This document shows positions 38,108 through 48,927 of a stretch of DNA of 64,000 nucleotides, piece after piece. The stretch lies in contig NZ_WMII01000007.1 of the NCBI RefSeq assembly GCF_009711265.1, forward strand, positions 1 through 64,000, read 5' to 3'. Each line of letters begins with the position of its first letter. The stretch's first letter is position 1. A program made the position numbers and the translations under genes. Under the pieces are notes generated by a model. That model had not been told where the DNA came from, searched no databases, and saw nothing but the letters and a program-made list of their open reading frames with translations. This DNA is from Paracoccus shanxieyensis. Lineage in GTDB: Bacteria; Pseudomonadota; Alphaproteobacteria; Rhodobacterales; Rhodobacteraceae.

Positions 38108-39776
38108 ACGCCTTATCTATCTGCCGCTGGGCGGCGCAGGCGAAATCGGCATGAATGCCTATGTCTATGGCTATGGAGAGCCGGGGCGCGAACGGCTGAT
38201 CGTCGTCGATCTGGGCGTGACCTTCGGCGATATGGACAGCGCGCCGGGCATCGACCTGATCATGGCCGATGTCGCATGGCTTGAAGCCAATCGCGACCGG
38301 ATCGAGGCGATCTTCATCACCCACGGTCACGAAGACCATGTCGGCGCGCTGGGGCTGCTTTGGCCCAAGATCCAGAAGCCGATCCATTGCCGCCGCTTCA
38401 CCGGCGCGCTGGCGCGGCTGAAGATGGAGGAGATGGGCCAGCCCTCGGAACATATCCACATCCACGCGCCGCGCCCGGATGTGATCGAAGTCGGGCCGTT
38501 CAGCGTGCAATTCGTGCCGATCAGCCACTCGATCCCCGAAAGCTCGGCGCTGATCATCGACAGCCCGGCGGGCCGCATCGTGCATACCGGCGATTTCAAG
38601 CTGGACGGCACGCCCGTCGTGGGCGAGGCCTTCGACCCGGTGATGTGGCACGAGATCGCCCATGAAGGGCAGGGGATCAAGGTGCTGACCTGCGATTCCA
38701 CCAATGTCTTCGTCAAGCATCCGGGCCGTTCGGAAGCCGTGCTGGCCGATCCGCTGCGCGAATTCATCGCAGCCCAGAACCAGATGGTCGTCGCCACCAC
38801 ATTTGCCAGCAATATCGCCCGGCTGCGCACGCTGGCCGACGCCGCCATCGCCTCGGGGCGCAAGATCTGCCTTCTGGGCCGCGCCATGCGCCGCATGGTC
38901 ACCGTCGGCATCGAAACCGGCATCCTGACGAACTTCCCCCCGGTCATCAGCCCCGAGGACGCCGCCGAAATGCCGCGCGACAAGGTGATGCTGATCGTCA
39001 CCGGCAGTCAGGGCGAACGCCGCGCCGCCAGCGCGCAACTGTCGCGCGGCCGCTATCTGGGCATCCAGCTGAAAGAGGGCGACAGCTTCCTGTTTTCCTC
39101 GCGCACCATCCCCGGCAATGAACGCGGGGTGATCCGCATCCAGAATTCGCTGTCGGAACTGGGCGTGGATCTGTTCGATGCCGATGACGGGCTTTACCAC
39201 GTCTCGGGCCATGCCAACCGCCCGGATATCGAGGCGGTGCATGATCTGCTGAAGCCCGGCATGGTGATCCCGATGCATGGCGAACACATGCACCTGCGCG
39301 AACATGCCAAGCTGGCCAGCGCCAAGGGCGTGCCCTCGGCCATCGCCACCAACGGCACGATGCTGGACCTGACCGGCGACACGCCGCGCGTCGTCGATCA
39401 GATCGACACGGGGCGGCTGTATCTGGACGGCACGGTGCTGATCGGCGCGATGGACGGCGTGGTGCGCGACCGGATCCGCATGGCGCTGAACGGTCATGCG
39501 CTGGTCACGGTGATCGTGGACGAAGACGACCGCCCGGTCCCCGATGCCTGGGTGGAACTCAGCGGCCTGCCCGAACGCGGGCGGGCAGGCGTGCCGCTGG
39601 CCGACAATATCGAAGGCGAGCTGGCCGAATTCCTGGACCGTGCCGACGACCGCACGGTGATGAACGACGACCGGCTGGAAGAGGCGATCCGCAAGATCAC
39701 CCGTCAGGTCTCGATGGAGGAAATCGGCAAGAAGCCCGAGGTGACGGTCATCATCTCGCGTCTTGCTGCGGAATGA
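38100..39776 (+). CDS. rnj: Ribonuclease J
   Basis: A 558-residue metallo-beta-lactamase/beta-CASP nuclease that matures and degrades RNA, with 5'-exonuclease activity in the family. The zinc motif is ITHGHEDHVGAL (about residues 75-86), with ISHSIPES and HTGDFK further on; the beta-CASP region includes GSQGERRAA and YHVSGHANRPDIE. It overlaps coaX by 8 bp. Length is normal for alphaproteobacterial RNase J. Confidence 0.95.
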   Translation: MAERLIYLPLGGAGEIGMNAYVYGYGEPGRERLIVVDLGVTFGDMDSAPGIDLIMADVAWLEANRDRIEAIFITHGHEDHVGALGLLWPKIQKPIHCRRFTGALARLKMEEMGQPSEHIHIHAPRPDVIEVGPFSVQFVPISHSIPESSALIIDSPAGRIVHTGDFKLDGTPVVGEAFDPVMWHEIAHEGQGIKVLTCDSTNVFVKHPGRSEAVLADPLREFIAAQNQMVVATTFASNIARLRTLADAAIASGRKICLLGRAMRRMVTVGIETGILTNFPPVISPEDAAEMPRDKVMLIVTGSQGERRAASAQLSRGRYLGIQLKEGDSFLFSSRTIPGNERGVIRIQNSLSELGVDLFDADDGLYHVSGHANRPDIEAVHDLLKPGMVIPMHGEHMHLREHAKLASAKGVPSAIATNGTMLDLTGDTPRVVDQIDTGRLYLDGTVLIGAMDGVVRDRIRMALNGHALVTVIVDEDDRPVPDAWVELSGLPERGRAGVPLADNIEGELAEFLDRADDRTVMNDDRLEEAIRKITRQVSMEEIGKKPEVTVIISRLAAE

Positions 39777-39812
39777 CTTGACGCGGGCCGTGTCGCACGG
39801 CATGGCCCGCGC

Positions 39813-40514
39813 ATGAGCGAATTCGACCCAAATCCTCCGCGCCGCAATTTCTACGGCCGCCGTCATGGCAAGACCCTGCGCCAAAGCCAGAAAGGCTATC
39901 TGTCCGAGGATCTGGGCAGCCTGCGTCCGCGTGGCATCACCGTGCAGGACAACCCCGACCGCAGCCCGGTCGATCCCGCCACGATCTTCGGCGATGACCG
40001 CCCGATCTGGCTGGAGGTGGGCTTCGGCGGCGGCGAACACATGGTCCACATGGCCGCGACCCATCGCGACATCGGCATCATCGGCTGCGAGCCGTTCATC
40101 AATGGCGTGGCCATGCTGTTGGGCAAGATCCGCGCGGCGGGCGTGGAAAATGTCAGCGTGCATCCCGGCGATGCCCGCGACCTGATGGATGTGTTTCCCG
40201 CGGCCAGCATCGACAAGGCGTTCCTGAACTATCCCGATCCGTGGCCCAAGGCGCGCCATCACCGCCGCCGTTTCGTCACGCCCGAACATCTGATCCCGCT
40301 GGCGCGGATCATGAAGCCGGGCGCGGAATTCCGCGTGGCCTCGGACATTCCCGACTATATCCGCCAGACGCTTGAGGAAGTGCCGCCCGCCGGGTTCGAT
40401 CTGGTCTATGAAGGCCCGGACGCGCCCCAGGACTGGCTGTCCACGCGCTATGAACAAAAGGCCCTGCGCGAAGGCCGCGTGCCGCATTACGTCAGCTTCC
40501 GCAGGCAAGGCTGA
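39813..40514 (+). CDS. trmB: tRNA (guanine-N7-)-methyltransferase
   Basis: A 233-residue SAM-dependent enzyme forming m7G46 in t[19 protein letters not shown] is the SAM-binding motif (about residues 67-82), and [16 protein letters not shown] is the TrmB signature. It follows rnj by 36 bp. Confidence 0.95.
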   Translation: MSEFDPNPPRRNFYGRRHGKTLRQSQKGYLSEDLGSLRPRGITVQDNPDRSPVDPATIFGDDRPIWLEVGFGGGEHMVHMAATHRDIGIIGCEPFINGVAMLLGKIRAAGVENVSVHPGDARDLMDVFPAASIDKAFLNYPDPWPKARHHRRRFVTPEHLIPLARIMKPGAEFRVASDIPDYIRQTLEEVPPAGFDLVYEGPDAPQDWLSTRYEQKALREGRVPHYVSFRRQG

Positions 40515-40570
40515 TTGCAAGCCCCGGCTGTGATCGCTATCACATGCGCGACCAGCCAAGGGGGCCCTGC

Positions 40571-41902
40571 ATGTCACATTCCGCCGAACTGCTTCCGATG
40601 ATCGCCCATCCCTCGGGCCCGCTCAGCGGCACGGCGCAGGTGCCGGGCGACAAGTCGATCAGCCACCGCGCGCTGATCCTTGGCGCGCTGTCGGTGGGCG
40701 AAACGCATATCACCGGCCTTCTGGAAGGGCAGGACGTGCTGGACACCGCCAAGGCGATGCAGGCCTTCGGCGCGCAGGTCGAACGTCTGGGGATCGGCGA
40801 ATGGAAGGTCAACGGTGTCGGCGTCGGCGGCTTTGCCGAACCCGAGGGCGTGATCGACTGCGGCAATTCCGGCACCGGCGTGCGCCTGATCATGGGGGCG
40901 ATGGCCACCACGCCGATCACCGCCACCTTCACCGGCGATGCCAGCCTGTCGCGCCGACCCATGGGCCGCGTCACCGACCCGCTGCAGCTTTTCGGCTGCG
41001 AGGTCACCTCGCGCGAGGGCAAGCGCCTGCCGGTCACCATCAAGGGCGCGACCGATGCCGTGCCGGTGCGCTACCAGACCCCGGTGGCCAGCGCCCAGAT
41101 CAAATCCGCCGTGCTGCTGGCCGGGCTGAACGCGCCGGGCGAAACCGTGGTCATCGAAACGGAACCGACCCGCGACCATACCGAACGCATGCTGGCAGGC
41201 TTTGGCGCCACCATCACCACGCAGATCACCGATCAGGGCCGCGTCATCACGCTGCAGGGCCGCCCCGAGCTGAAACCGCAACCCGTGGCCGTGCCGCGCG
41301 ATCCCTCCAGCGCGGCCTTCCCGGTGGCGGCGGCGCTGATCGTGCCCGGCTCGGACATCCGCGTGCCCGGCGTCAGCCGCAACCCGACGCGGGACGGGCT
41401 TTATATCACGCTGCTGGAAATGGGCGCTGACATCACCTTCGACAATGAACGGGACGAGGGCGGCGAACCCGTGGCCGATCTGATCGTCCGCCACGGCCCG
41501 CTGAAGGGCGTGACGACCCCGCATGACCGCGCGGCCAGCATGATCGACGAATTCCCCATCCTGTCGGTCATCGCCTGCTTCGCTACCGGCCCGACCGTCA
41601 TGCAGGGCGTCAAGGAGTTGCGCGTCAAGGAAAGCGACCGCATCGCCGCCATGGTCGACGGGCTGCGCGCCAATGGCGCCTCGGTCGAAGATACCGAGGA
41701 CACGATGACCGTCCACGGCACAGGCAGCCTGCCGGGCGGCGGCATGGCGGTCACGCATCTGGACCACCGCATCGCCATGTCCTTCCTTGTCGCGGGGCTT
41801 GCGGCGCAGCAGCCGGTTCGCGTGGATGACGGCGGCCCGATCGCCACCTCCTTCCCGGACTTCCTGCCGCTGATGCGCGATCTGGGCGCCCGGATCGACT
41901 GA
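40571..41902 (+). CDS. aroA: 3-Phosphoshikimate 1-carboxyvinyltransferase (EPSP synthase), class II-like
   Basis: A 443-residue enzyme that condenses shikimate-3-phosphate and phosphoenolpyruvate in aromatic amino acid synthesis. [27 protein letters not shown] and NPTRDGL follow the class II (CP4-like) pattern. The loop [12 protein letters not shown] has Gly where CP4 has the Ala linked to glyphosate tolerance, so this enzyme may be sensitive. The start MSHSAELL follows AAGGGGGCC; an ATG 9 codons upstream is weaker. Confidence 0.94.
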   Translation: MSHSAELLPMIAHPSGPLSGTAQVPGDKSISHRALILGALSVGETHITGLLEGQDVLDTAKAMQAFGAQVERLGIGEWKVNGVGVGGFAEPEGVIDCGNSGTGVRLIMGAMATTPITATFTGDASLSRRPMGRVTDPLQLFGCEVTSREGKRLPVTIKGATDAVPVRYQTPVASAQIKSAVLLAGLNAPGETVVIETEPTRDHTERMLAGFGATITTQITDQGRVITLQGRPELKPQPVAVPRDPSSAAFPVAAALIVPGSDIRVPGVSRNPTRDGLYITLLEMGADITFDNERDEGGEPVADLIVRHGPLKGVTTPHDRAASMIDEFPILSVIACFATGPTVMQGVKELRVKESDRIAAMVDGLRANGASVEDTEDTMTVHGTGSLPGGGMAVTHLDHRIAMSFLVAGLAAQQPVRVDDGGPIATSFPDFLPLMRDLGARID

Positions 41903-41995
41903 AATCCCGGCTTCTCTGTTCCTTAAATACTCAAAAACGGGCGTCCGTCACCGGGCGCCCCTTTCGCATCTCTCGCACCAGCCGGATTGGCCGGA

Positions 41996-44275
41996 TCAGC
42001 CGTAATGGCCGACCGGCGTACCTGCCACCGCGCTCATGTTCAAAAGCCCGCGCGTGGTGATCGAGGGCGTGACGATATGCGCCCGGTTGCCCATGCCCAT
42101 CAGCAGCGGCCCGACCTCCAGCCCGTTCGCCTTCAGCTTCAGCGCGTTCCGCACGCCCGAGGCCGCGTCGGTGCCGCCAAAGATCAGCACGTTTGCCGCG
42201 CCTTCCAGCCGGGAATGCGGCATCAAACGCTCGCGCACCTCGGGATCCAGCGCGGCGTCGACATGCATCTCGCCGTCGAACATGAAATCCACGTCGCGCG
42301 CATGCAGGATATCCAGCGCCGCGCGCATCTTGCGGCCCGATGCGGTGTCCAGATTGCCGAATTGCGAATGGCTGCACAGCGCGATCTTCGGCACGACGCC
42401 AAAGCGGCGGACATGGCGCGCAGCACCGATGGCGGCGACCGCGATCTGTTCCGGGCTGGGATCGTGATTGACCTGCGTATCCGCGATGAACAGCGGCCCG
42501 TCCTCAAGGATCATCAGCGACAGGGCGCCCATCGGCTCCAGCCCGTTCCGGCCCAGCACCTGCTGGATATAGTTCAGGTGCCAGCTATATTGCCCGAAGG
42601 TGCCACAGATCAGGCTGTCGGCTTCGTTGCGATGCACCATGACCGCGCCGATGGCGGTGGTATTGGTGCGCATGATGGCGCGCGCCACTTCGGGCGTGAC
42701 GCCGCGACGGGCCATCAACTCGTGATAGGTGCCCCAATAGTCGCGATAGCGCGGGTCGTTTTCCGGGTTCACGATCTCGAAATCGCGGCCGGGGCGGATC
42801 GGCAGGCCGGCGCGTTCGGCGCGCATCTCGATGACCTCGGGGCGGCCGATCAGGATCGGCGTGTCGGTCATTTCCTCCAGCATGGCATTGGCCGCGCGCA
42901 GCACCCGCTCATCCTCGCCCTCGGCAAAGACGATGCGGCGGCGCGCGGTCGCTGCGGCCTCGAAGACCGGGCGCATGATCAGCGCCGAACGGAAGACCGA
43001 GCCGTCCAGATTGCGCTTATAGGCGTTGATGTCCTCAAGCGGCCTTGTCGCCACGCCGGTTTCCATCGCGGCCTTGGCCACGGCGCTGGAGACGACGCCG
43101 ATCAGCCGCGGATCGAAGGGCTTGGGGATCAGATATTCCGCGCCGAAGGTCAGCTTTTCGCCGCGATAGGCCATGGCGGCCTCGGCGCTGGTGGTGGCAC
43201 GCGCCAGCGCAGCGATGCCCTCGATGCAGGCCAGCTGCATCTCGTCGTTGATCGTCGTCGCCCCGACATCTAGCGCGCCCCGGAAGATGAAGGGGAAGCA
43301 CAGCACGTTGTTGACCTGGTTCGGATAATCCGAGCGTCCGGTCGCGATGATGGCGTTCGGCGCAACGGTGCGCACGTCTTCGGGCAAGATCTCGGGCGTG
43401 GGGTTGGCCAGCGCAAAGATGATCGGGCGGTCGGCCATGCGGCTGACCATCTCGGTCGTCAGCACGCCGGGGCCGGACAGGCCCAGAAACATGTCTGCGC
43501 CGTCGATCACATCTGCCAGCGTGCGCTTGTCCGAGTCCTGCGCGAATTCGGCCTTTTGCGGGGTCATCTGATCCTCGCGGCCTTGATAGACCAGACCGGC
43601 GATGTCGCACAGCCAGACGTTTTCCCGCTTCACGCCCAGTTTCAGCAGCATGTTCAGACAGGCGATGCCCGCCGCGCCGCCGCCGGTCGAGACGACCTTG
43701 ATATCCTCGAATTTCTTCTGCGCGATCAGCAGGGCGTTGGTCGCAGCCGCGCCCACGACGATGGCGGTGCCGTGCTGGTCGTCGTGAAAGACCGGGATGT
43801 TCATCCGCTCGCGGCAGATCTTTTCGACGATGAAGCAGTCGGGGGCCTTGATGTCTTCCAGGTTGATCGCACCGAAGCTGGGTTCCAGCGCGCAGACGAT
43901 CTCGGCCAGCTTTTCTGGGTCGGGCTGGTCCAGTTCAATGTCGAAACAGTCGATATTGGCGAATTTCTTGAACAGAACCGCCTTGCCCTCCATCACCGGC
44001 TTCGAGGCCAGCGCGCCGATATTGCCCAGACCCAGCACGGCCGTGCCGTTCGACACCACGGCGACAAGGTTCCCGCGCGAGGTATAGCGCGCCGCCGTCG
44101 CCGGATCGGCCTTGATCTCCAGACAGGCTTCCGCCACGCCGGGGGAATAGGCGCGGGACAGGTCGCGTCCATTGGCAAGCGGTTTGGTGGCCCGCACCTC
44201 CAGTTTGCCGGGGCGGGGAAACTCGTGATAATCCAGTGCCGCCTGCCGCGCGGTGTCCTGCCTGCGTTCTTCCAT
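41996..44275 (-). CDS. maeB: NADP-dependent malic enzyme with phosphotransacetylase-like domain
   Basis: A 759-residue two-domain enzyme. The N-terminal half (about 1-430) is malic enzyme: [31 protein letters not shown] and the nucleotide fold [16 protein letters not shown]. The C-terminal half resembles phosphate acetyltransferase ([18 protein letters not shown] onward) and is thought to be regulatory. It decarboxylates malate to pyruvate, giving NADPH. It is convergent with aroA and divergent from the nucleoside operon. Confidence 0.94.
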   Translation of the reverse strand: MEERRQDTARQAALDYHEFPRPGKLEVRATKPLANGRDLSRAYSPGVAEACLEIKADPATAARYTSRGNLVAVVSNGTAVLGLGNIGALASKPVMEGKAVLFKKFANIDCFDIELDQPDPEKLAEIVCALEPSFGAINLEDIKAPDCFIVEKICRERMNIPVFHDDQHGTAIVVGAAATNALLIAQKKFEDIKVVSTGGGAAGIACLNMLLKLGVKRENVWLCDIAGLVYQGREDQMTPQKAEFAQDSDKRTLADVIDGADMFLGLSGPGVLTTEMVSRMADRPIIFALANPTPEILPEDVRTVAPNAIIATGRSDYPNQVNNVLCFPFIFRGALDVGATTINDEMQLACIEGIAALARATTSAEAAMAYRGEKLTFGAEYLIPKPFDPRLIGVVSSAVAKAAMETGVATRPLEDINAYKRNLDGSVFRSALIMRPVFEAAATARRRIVFAEGEDERVLRAANAMLEEMTDTPILIGRPEVIEMRAERAGLPIRPGRDFEIVNPENDPRYRDYWGTYHELMARRGVTPEVARAIMRTNTTAIGAVMVHRNEADSLICGTFGQYSWHLNYIQQVLGRNGLEPMGALSLMILEDGPLFIADTQVNHDPSPEQIAVAAIGAARHVRRFGVVPKIALCSHSQFGNLDTASGRKMRAALDILHARDVDFMFDGEMHVDAALDPEVRERLMPHSRLEGAANVLIFGGTDAASGVRNALKLKANGLEVGPLLMGMGNRAHIVTPSITTRGLLNMSAVAGTPVGHYG

Positions 44276-44326
44276 CTGGCCGCCTCCTCAAAATATGGTT
44301 CAGCGTTAAACTAAATTTCAACGGGG

Positions 44327-44343
44327 GAACAGGGGTCCTGTTC
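44327..44343. promoter_or_regulatory. Palindromic operator candidate before the nucleoside operon
   Basis: GAACAGG-GGT-CCTGTTC is a perfect 7-bp inverted repeat in the 146-bp region between maeB and cdd. It fits a dimeric repressor of either gene. The arms do not follow the alphaproteobacterial LexA direct-repeat rule. No regulator gene is adjacent. Confidence 0.5.
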
Positions 44344-44421
44344 ACGCCCTTCTACTTGCATCGCCCTTGGGCCGGGCGCAATGATGCACAGATGAATGAC
44401 GGCTGTGCAAAGGGCGCGGGA

Positions 44422-44817
44422 ATGGAACTTCTGGATGTGGCACGCAAGGTGCGGGACAATGCCTATGTGCCCTATTCGCGCTTCAAGGTCGGGGCTGCGG
44501 TGCGCGGCGCGTCGGGCGCGGTCTATCACGGCTGCAATGTCGAAAACGTGGCCTATCCCGAAGGCACCTGCGCCGAGGCCGGGGCCATCGCCCTGATGGT
44601 CGCCAGCGGCGAGACGCGCCTGACCGAGGTTGCGGTCATTGCAGACAGCCCGCAACCCGTCCCGCCCTGCGGCGGCTGCCGTCAGAAGCTGGCCGAGTTC
44701 GGCGATGCCGACACGCTGGTCCTGCTGGCCACGACCAGCGGCAAGGTGCTGCACACCACGATCGGGGAACTGCTGCCGGGCCGGTTCGACGCCTCGCATA
44801 TGTCGGAGGTCGGATGA
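44422..44817 (+). CDS. cdd: Cytidine deaminase
   Basis: A 131-residue tetrameric-type deaminase converting cytidine and deoxycytidine to the uridine forms. YVPYSRFKVGAA, TCAEAGAI (zinc Cys and catalytic Glu) and PPCGGCRQKL (two zinc Cys) are diagnostic. The start MELLDVARKV gives the usual length; an ATG ten codons upstream lacks a ribosome-binding site. It is the first gene of cdd-deoA-deoB-add-upp, each joined by 4-bp overlaps. Confidence 0.95.
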   Translation: MELLDVARKVRDNAYVPYSRFKVGAAVRGASGAVYHGCNVENVAYPEGTCAEAGAIALMVASGETRLTEVAVIADSPQPVPPCGGCRQKLAEFGDADTLVLLATTSGKVLHTTIGELLPGRFDASHMSEVG

Positions 44818-46094
44818 TTCAGGATCCTCGTCCCGTCATCGCCGCCCTGCGCGACGGTCGCGGGCTGGACGGGGAGGGGGCGGCGCTGATCGCCCGGGGG
44901 CTGGCCGAGGGCTGGGTCAGCGACGCGCAGGCCGGGGCCTTTGCCATGGCGGTTCTGACGCGCGGGCTGGACGAAACCGGGCGCGTTGCGCTGACCCGCG
45001 CCATGCGGGATTCGGGCCGCGTGCTGCGCTGGGATCTGCCGGGGCCGGTGCTGGACAAGCATTCAACGGGCGGCATCGGCGATACGGTCAGTCTGGTGCT
45101 GGCGCCGGTGCTGGCGGCCTGCGGGGCCTATGTGCCGATGATCTCGGGGCGGGGGCTGGGCCATACCGGCGGCACGCTGGACAAGCTGGAGGCGATCCCC
45201 GGTCTGCGCTGCGATCTGGACGAGGCGGGCTTTCGCCGCGTGGTGCAGGACGTGGGCTGCGCCATCGTCGCGGCGGGGCCGGATCTGGCCCCGGCGGATG
45301 CGCGGCTTTACGCGATCCGCGATGAGACGGCGACAGTCGGCTCGGTCGATCTGATCACGGCCTCGATCCTGTCGAAGAAGCTGGCGGCCGGGCTGGACGG
45401 TCTGGTGCTGGATGTCAAACAGGGCAGCGGCGCATTTCTGGGCAGTCGCGATGCGGCCCAGCATCTGGCCCGCGCGCTGGTTGATTGCGCCAATGCCGCA
45501 GGTTGCCCGACCCGCGCCTTTGTCACCGACATGGACCAGCCGCTGGCCCCCGCCGCCGGAAACGCGGTCGAACTGCACGAGGCGATTGCCGTGCTGCGTG
45601 GCGGGCGCGGGGCGTTGCGCGACCTGACGCTGGCGCTGTGCGACGCCTGCCTTGCGCTGGGGGGGCTGAGCGGGGCTGTGCAGGCGCTGGACAGCGGTGC
45701 CGCAGCCGAGGTCTTTGCCCGCATGGTCAGGGCGCAGGGCGGTCCTGCCGATCTGATCCAGCGTCCGGACCGGCATTTGCCGCCCGCGCCGGTCATCCTG
45801 CCAATCCCGGCGCAGGGGCGGGTTGCGGCCATCGATACGCAGGCGCTTGGCCATGCTGTCGTCGCGCTGGGGGGCGGGCGGCTGCACAAGGGCGACCGCA
45901 TCGACCCGCGCGTGGGCCTTGCAAGCCTGCTGCGGATCGGCGATGAGGCCGGTCCCGACCGTCCTTTGGGCATGGTCCATGCCGCAAGCGAAGGTCAGGC
46001 CATGGCCGCCATCGCCACCGTGCAGGCCGCCTATCTGATGGGGGATGGTCCCGCGCCGGGGCCGCTGATCCTGTCCAAGGTGTTGCCTGCATGA
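44814..46094 (+). CDS. deoA: Thymidine phosphorylase
   Basis: A 426-residue enzyme that splits thymidine and deoxyuridine with phosphate to base and deoxyribose-1-phosphate. VLDKHSTGGIGDTVSLVLAP (about residues 80-99) is the phosphate-binding signature, with MISGRGLGHTGGTLDKLEAI following. It overlaps cdd and deoB by 4 bp each. Confidence 0.95.
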   Translation: MIQDPRPVIAALRDGRGLDGEGAALIARGLAEGWVSDAQAGAFAMAVLTRGLDETGRVALTRAMRDSGRVLRWDLPGPVLDKHSTGGIGDTVSLVLAPVLAACGAYVPMISGRGLGHTGGTLDKLEAIPGLRCDLDEAGFRRVVQDVGCAIVAAGPDLAPADARLYAIRDETATVGSVDLITASILSKKLAAGLDGLVLDVKQGSGAFLGSRDAAQHLARALVDCANAAGCPTRAFVTDMDQPLAPAAGNAVELHEAIAVLRGGRGALRDLTLALCDACLALGGLSGAVQALDSGAAAEVFARMVRAQGGPADLIQRPDRHLPPAPVILPIPAQGRVAAIDTQALGHAVVALGGGRLHKGDRIDPRVGLASLLRIGDEAGPDRPLGMVHAASEGQAMAAIATVQAAYLMGDGPAPGPLILSKVLPA

Positions 46095-47272
46095 CCCAGA
46101 ACCGCGCTTTCCTGATCGTCATGGACTCGGTCGGTATCGGCGGCGCGCCGGATGCCGCGCAGTTTTTCAACGGCACGCTGCCCGACAGCGGCGCCAATAC
46201 GCTGGGCCATATCGCGCAGGCGCGCGCGCTGCACATGCCCCATCTGGACGCGCTGGGGCTGGGTGCGGCATTGCAGCTTGCCAGCGGGGCGCGGGCGCCG
46301 GGTCTGGGCGCCACGCCGCAAGGGATCTGGGGCGCCGCGACCGAGGTGTCGCCGGGCAAGGACACGCCCTCGGGGCATTGGGAAATTGCGGGCGTGCCGG
46401 TGCCGTGGGACTGGCATTATTTCCCCGACACCCGCCCCAGCTTTCCGCCCGATCTGTCGGCCCGTATCGCGCAGGCGGCGGGCACAGAGGGCATTCTTGG
46501 CAACGAACATGCGTCCGGGACCGAGATCATCGCGCGGCTGGGCGCGCAGCATCTGCGGACCGGCTGGCCGATCTGCTATAGCTCGGCCGACAGCGTGCTG
46601 CAGATTGCCGCGCATGAGGACAGCTTCGGGCTGCAGCGGCTGTATCGCCTGTGTCAGGACGTGGCGGCCATGGTGCATCCGATGCGCGTGGGCCGCGTCA
46701 TCGCCCGCCCCTTTACCGGCGCCGAGGGCGGCTTTTCCCGCACCGGGAACCGGCGTGACTTTGCCATCGCGCCGCCGGGTCAGACGATCCTTGACGCGGC
46801 GCAGGCGGCGGGGCGGCAAACCTACGCGGTGGGCAAGATTGGCGACATCTTCTCGCATCGCGGCATTGCCCAGCTGCACAAGGGCAGCGATGCCGTCCTG
46901 GCCGATCATCTGATCCGGCTGGCGGATCAGGCCGCGCCGGGCAGCCTGACATTCGCCAATTTCGTCGAATTCGACAGCCTTTACGGCCATCGCCGCGATG
47001 TCGAGGGCTATGCTGCCGCGCTGGAATGGTTCGACGCTGTCGCGGGGCAGGTGCTGGCGCGGCTGCGGCCCGGCGATCTGGCGATCTTCACCGCCGATCA
47101 CGGCAATGATCCGACATGGCCCGGCACCGACCACACCCGCGAACGCGTGCCCGTGCTGGGCTGGGGCTATGGCGCGCGGGCCATCGGGCAGGTGGGGTTT
47201 GCCGATATCGCGGCCTCGGTCGCAGCACATCTGGGCCTGCCGCCCGTCGGACCGGGAAAGGCGTTTCTGTGA
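46091..47272 (+). CDS. deoB: Phosphopentomutase
   Basis: A 393-residue alkaline-phosphatase-fold enzyme that interconverts (deoxy)ribose-1-phosphate and -5-phosphate. Metal-site motifs are VMDSVGIGGAPDA at the N-terminus, KDTPSGHWEIAG with the phosphorylated Thr, and FTADHGNDPTWPGTDHTRER near the end. It receives the product of DeoA. Confidence 0.96.
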   Translation: MTQNRAFLIVMDSVGIGGAPDAAQFFNGTLPDSGANTLGHIAQARALHMPHLDALGLGAALQLASGARAPGLGATPQGIWGAATEVSPGKDTPSGHWEIAGVPVPWDWHYFPDTRPSFPPDLSARIAQAAGTEGILGNEHASGTEIIARLGAQHLRTGWPICYSSADSVLQIAAHEDSFGLQRLYRLCQDVAAMVHPMRVGRVIARPFTGAEGGFSRTGNRRDFAIAPPGQTILDAAQAAGRQTYAVGKIGDIFSHRGIAQLHKGSDAVLADHLIRLADQAAPGSLTFANFVEFDSLYGHRRDVEGYAAALEWFDAVAGQVLARLRPGDLAIFTADHGNDPTWPGTDHTRERVPVLGWGYGARAIGQVGFADIAASVAAHLGLPPVGPGKAFL

Positions 47273-48225
47273 AAAAGATCGAGTTGCACCTGCATCTGGA
47301 AGGCGCGGCCCCTGCGGCGCTGATCCGCAGCTTTGCTGCCGAAAAGCATCAGGACCTGCACGGCATGTTCGATGATCGCGGGCAATATGCCTTTCGCGAT
47401 TTCAAGAACTTCCTGCGGGTTTATGAGGCCGCGACCGCGATGATCCAGGGGCCGCGCGACTATGCCCGCCTGCTGGAGGTGGTGCTGGCGGAATGCGCTG
47501 AACAGGGCGCGATCTATGCCGAGCTGTTCGTGTCGCCCGAGTTCTGCGGCGGTGCCGATCTGGCCGCATGGCGCGACCATCTGGGCGCGATGCAAGAGGT
47601 CGCGGCAACTGCCCGCGCGCAGGGCATCGACAGCCGCGCGATCCTGACCTGCATCCGTCATTTCGGCCCCGACCGCGCACGCAAGACGGCGATCTGTGCG
47701 GCGGAAACCAGCGGCGGCTGGGTGGCGGGCTTTGGCATGGGCGGGGCGGAAGATGCGGGCGAGGCCAGCGATTTCGCGTGGTCCTTTGACTGCGCGCGCG
47801 AGGCGGGGCTGGGTCTGACGGTTCATGCCGGTGAATGGCGCGGCCCGGACAGCATCCGCGACGCGCTGTCGCTGGGCGTCAGTCGCATCGGCCACGGCAT
47901 CCGCGCCATCGAAGACGCGCAATTGCTGCGCGATCTGGCCGAACGCCAGATCACGCTGGAGGTCTGCCCCGGCTCGAACGTGGCGCTGGGGCTGACCGAC
48001 TGGCGCAGCCATCCCATTGCGCGGCTGGCGGATGCGGGGCTGCGCGTCACCGTCTCGACCGATGATCCGCCGTTCTTCCGGACCTCGCTCTCGCAGGAAT
48101 ACCGCATGCTGGCCGACCATTTCGGCTGGGCCGAGGCCGAGTTCCTGCAAATGAATCAATGGGCTGCCGAGGCAGCTTTCTGCGACGACGCCACCCGAAC
48201 ACGACTGCTAAAGGACCTGTCATGA
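47269..48225 (+). CDS. add: Adenosine deaminase
   Basis: A 318-residue TIM-barrel zinc enzyme deaminating adenosine and deoxyadenosine. [11 protein letters not shown] gives the first two His ligands, [11 protein letters not shown] the third His and the catalytic Glu region, GHGI and STDDPPFF the distal residues. The GTG start overlaps the deoB stop. Adenine deaminase is an alternative in this superfamily, but the nucleoside operon favours adenosine. Confidence 0.92.
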   Translation: MKKIELHLHLEGAAPAALIRSFAAEKHQDLHGMFDDRGQYAFRDFKNFLRVYEAATAMIQGPRDYARLLEVVLAECAEQGAIYAELFVSPEFCGGADLAAWRDHLGAMQEVAATARAQGIDSRAILTCIRHFGPDRARKTAICAAETSGGWVAGFGMGGAEDAGEASDFAWSFDCAREAGLGLTVHAGEWRGPDSIRDALSLGVSRIGHGIRAIEDAQLLRDLAERQITLEVCPGSNVALGLTDWRSHPIARLADAGLRVTVSTDDPPFFRTSLSQEYRMLADHFGWAEAEFLQMNQWAAEAAFCDDATRTRLLKDLS

Positions 48226-48854
48226 CCCAGCATCTGACCATCGTCGACCACCCGCTGGTGCAGCACAAGCTGACCATCATGCGCAACAAGAACACCTCGA
48301 CCGCAGGGTTTCGCCGGCTGCTGCGCGAGATCAGCCTGCTTCTGGCCTATGAGGTCACGCGCGAGCTTGAGATGACGACCACGACCATCGAAACGCCGTT
48401 GCAGACCATGCAGGCCCCGACGCTTGAGGGCAAGAAGCTGGCGCTGATCTCGATCCTGCGGGCCGGGAATGGTCTGATGGACGGCATTCTTGAGATGATC
48501 CCGGGCGCGCGTGTGGGCTTTGTCGGCATGTATCGCGATCCCGAAACGCTGCAACCCGTACAGTATTACTGCAAGGTTCCCAATGAGTTGGACGCGCGCA
48601 TGACCATCGTTGTCGATCCGATGCTGGCCACCGGCAATTCCTCGGTCGCGGCGATCGATCTGTTGAAGAAGCAGGGCGCGAGGAACCTGCGTTTCCTGTG
48701 CCTGCTGGCCTCGCCCGAAGGGGTGGCGCGGATGCTCGAGGCGCATCCGGATGTGCCGATCGTCACGGCCTCGGTTGATGAGCGGCTGGACGATCACGGC
48801 TATATCGTGCCCGGTCTGGGCGATGCGGGCGACCGCATGTTCGGCACGAAATAA
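48222..48854 (+). CDS. upp: Uracil phosphoribosyltransferase
   Basis: A 210-residue enzyme that makes UMP from uracil and PRPP. The PRPP loop is [19 protein letters not shown] (about residues 129-147), and the C-terminal [20 protein letters not shown] binds uracil. It is the last gene of the salvage operon and overlaps add by 4 bp. Confidence 0.96.
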   Translation: MTQHLTIVDHPLVQHKLTIMRNKNTSTAGFRRLLREISLLLAYEVTRELEMTTTTIETPLQTMQAPTLEGKKLALISILRAGNGLMDGILEMIPGARVGFVGMYRDPETLQPVQYYCKVPNELDARMTIVVDPMLATGNSSVAAIDLLKKQGARNLRFLCLLASPEGVARMLEAHPDVPIVTASVDERLDDHGYIVPGLGDAGDRMFGTK

Positions 48855-48927
48855 GGCCGGCGTTAACCGCCTGTTCAGCGCATTTGCCGTATCACATCCG
48901 CATTGGGTGTGATTCGGGACTGCTGCG

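Noticed and set aside
41939..41963. GGGCG...CGCCC between aroA and maeB as a terminator
   Set aside because: Only a 5-bp stem with a long loop and a weak T tract; too weak to list.
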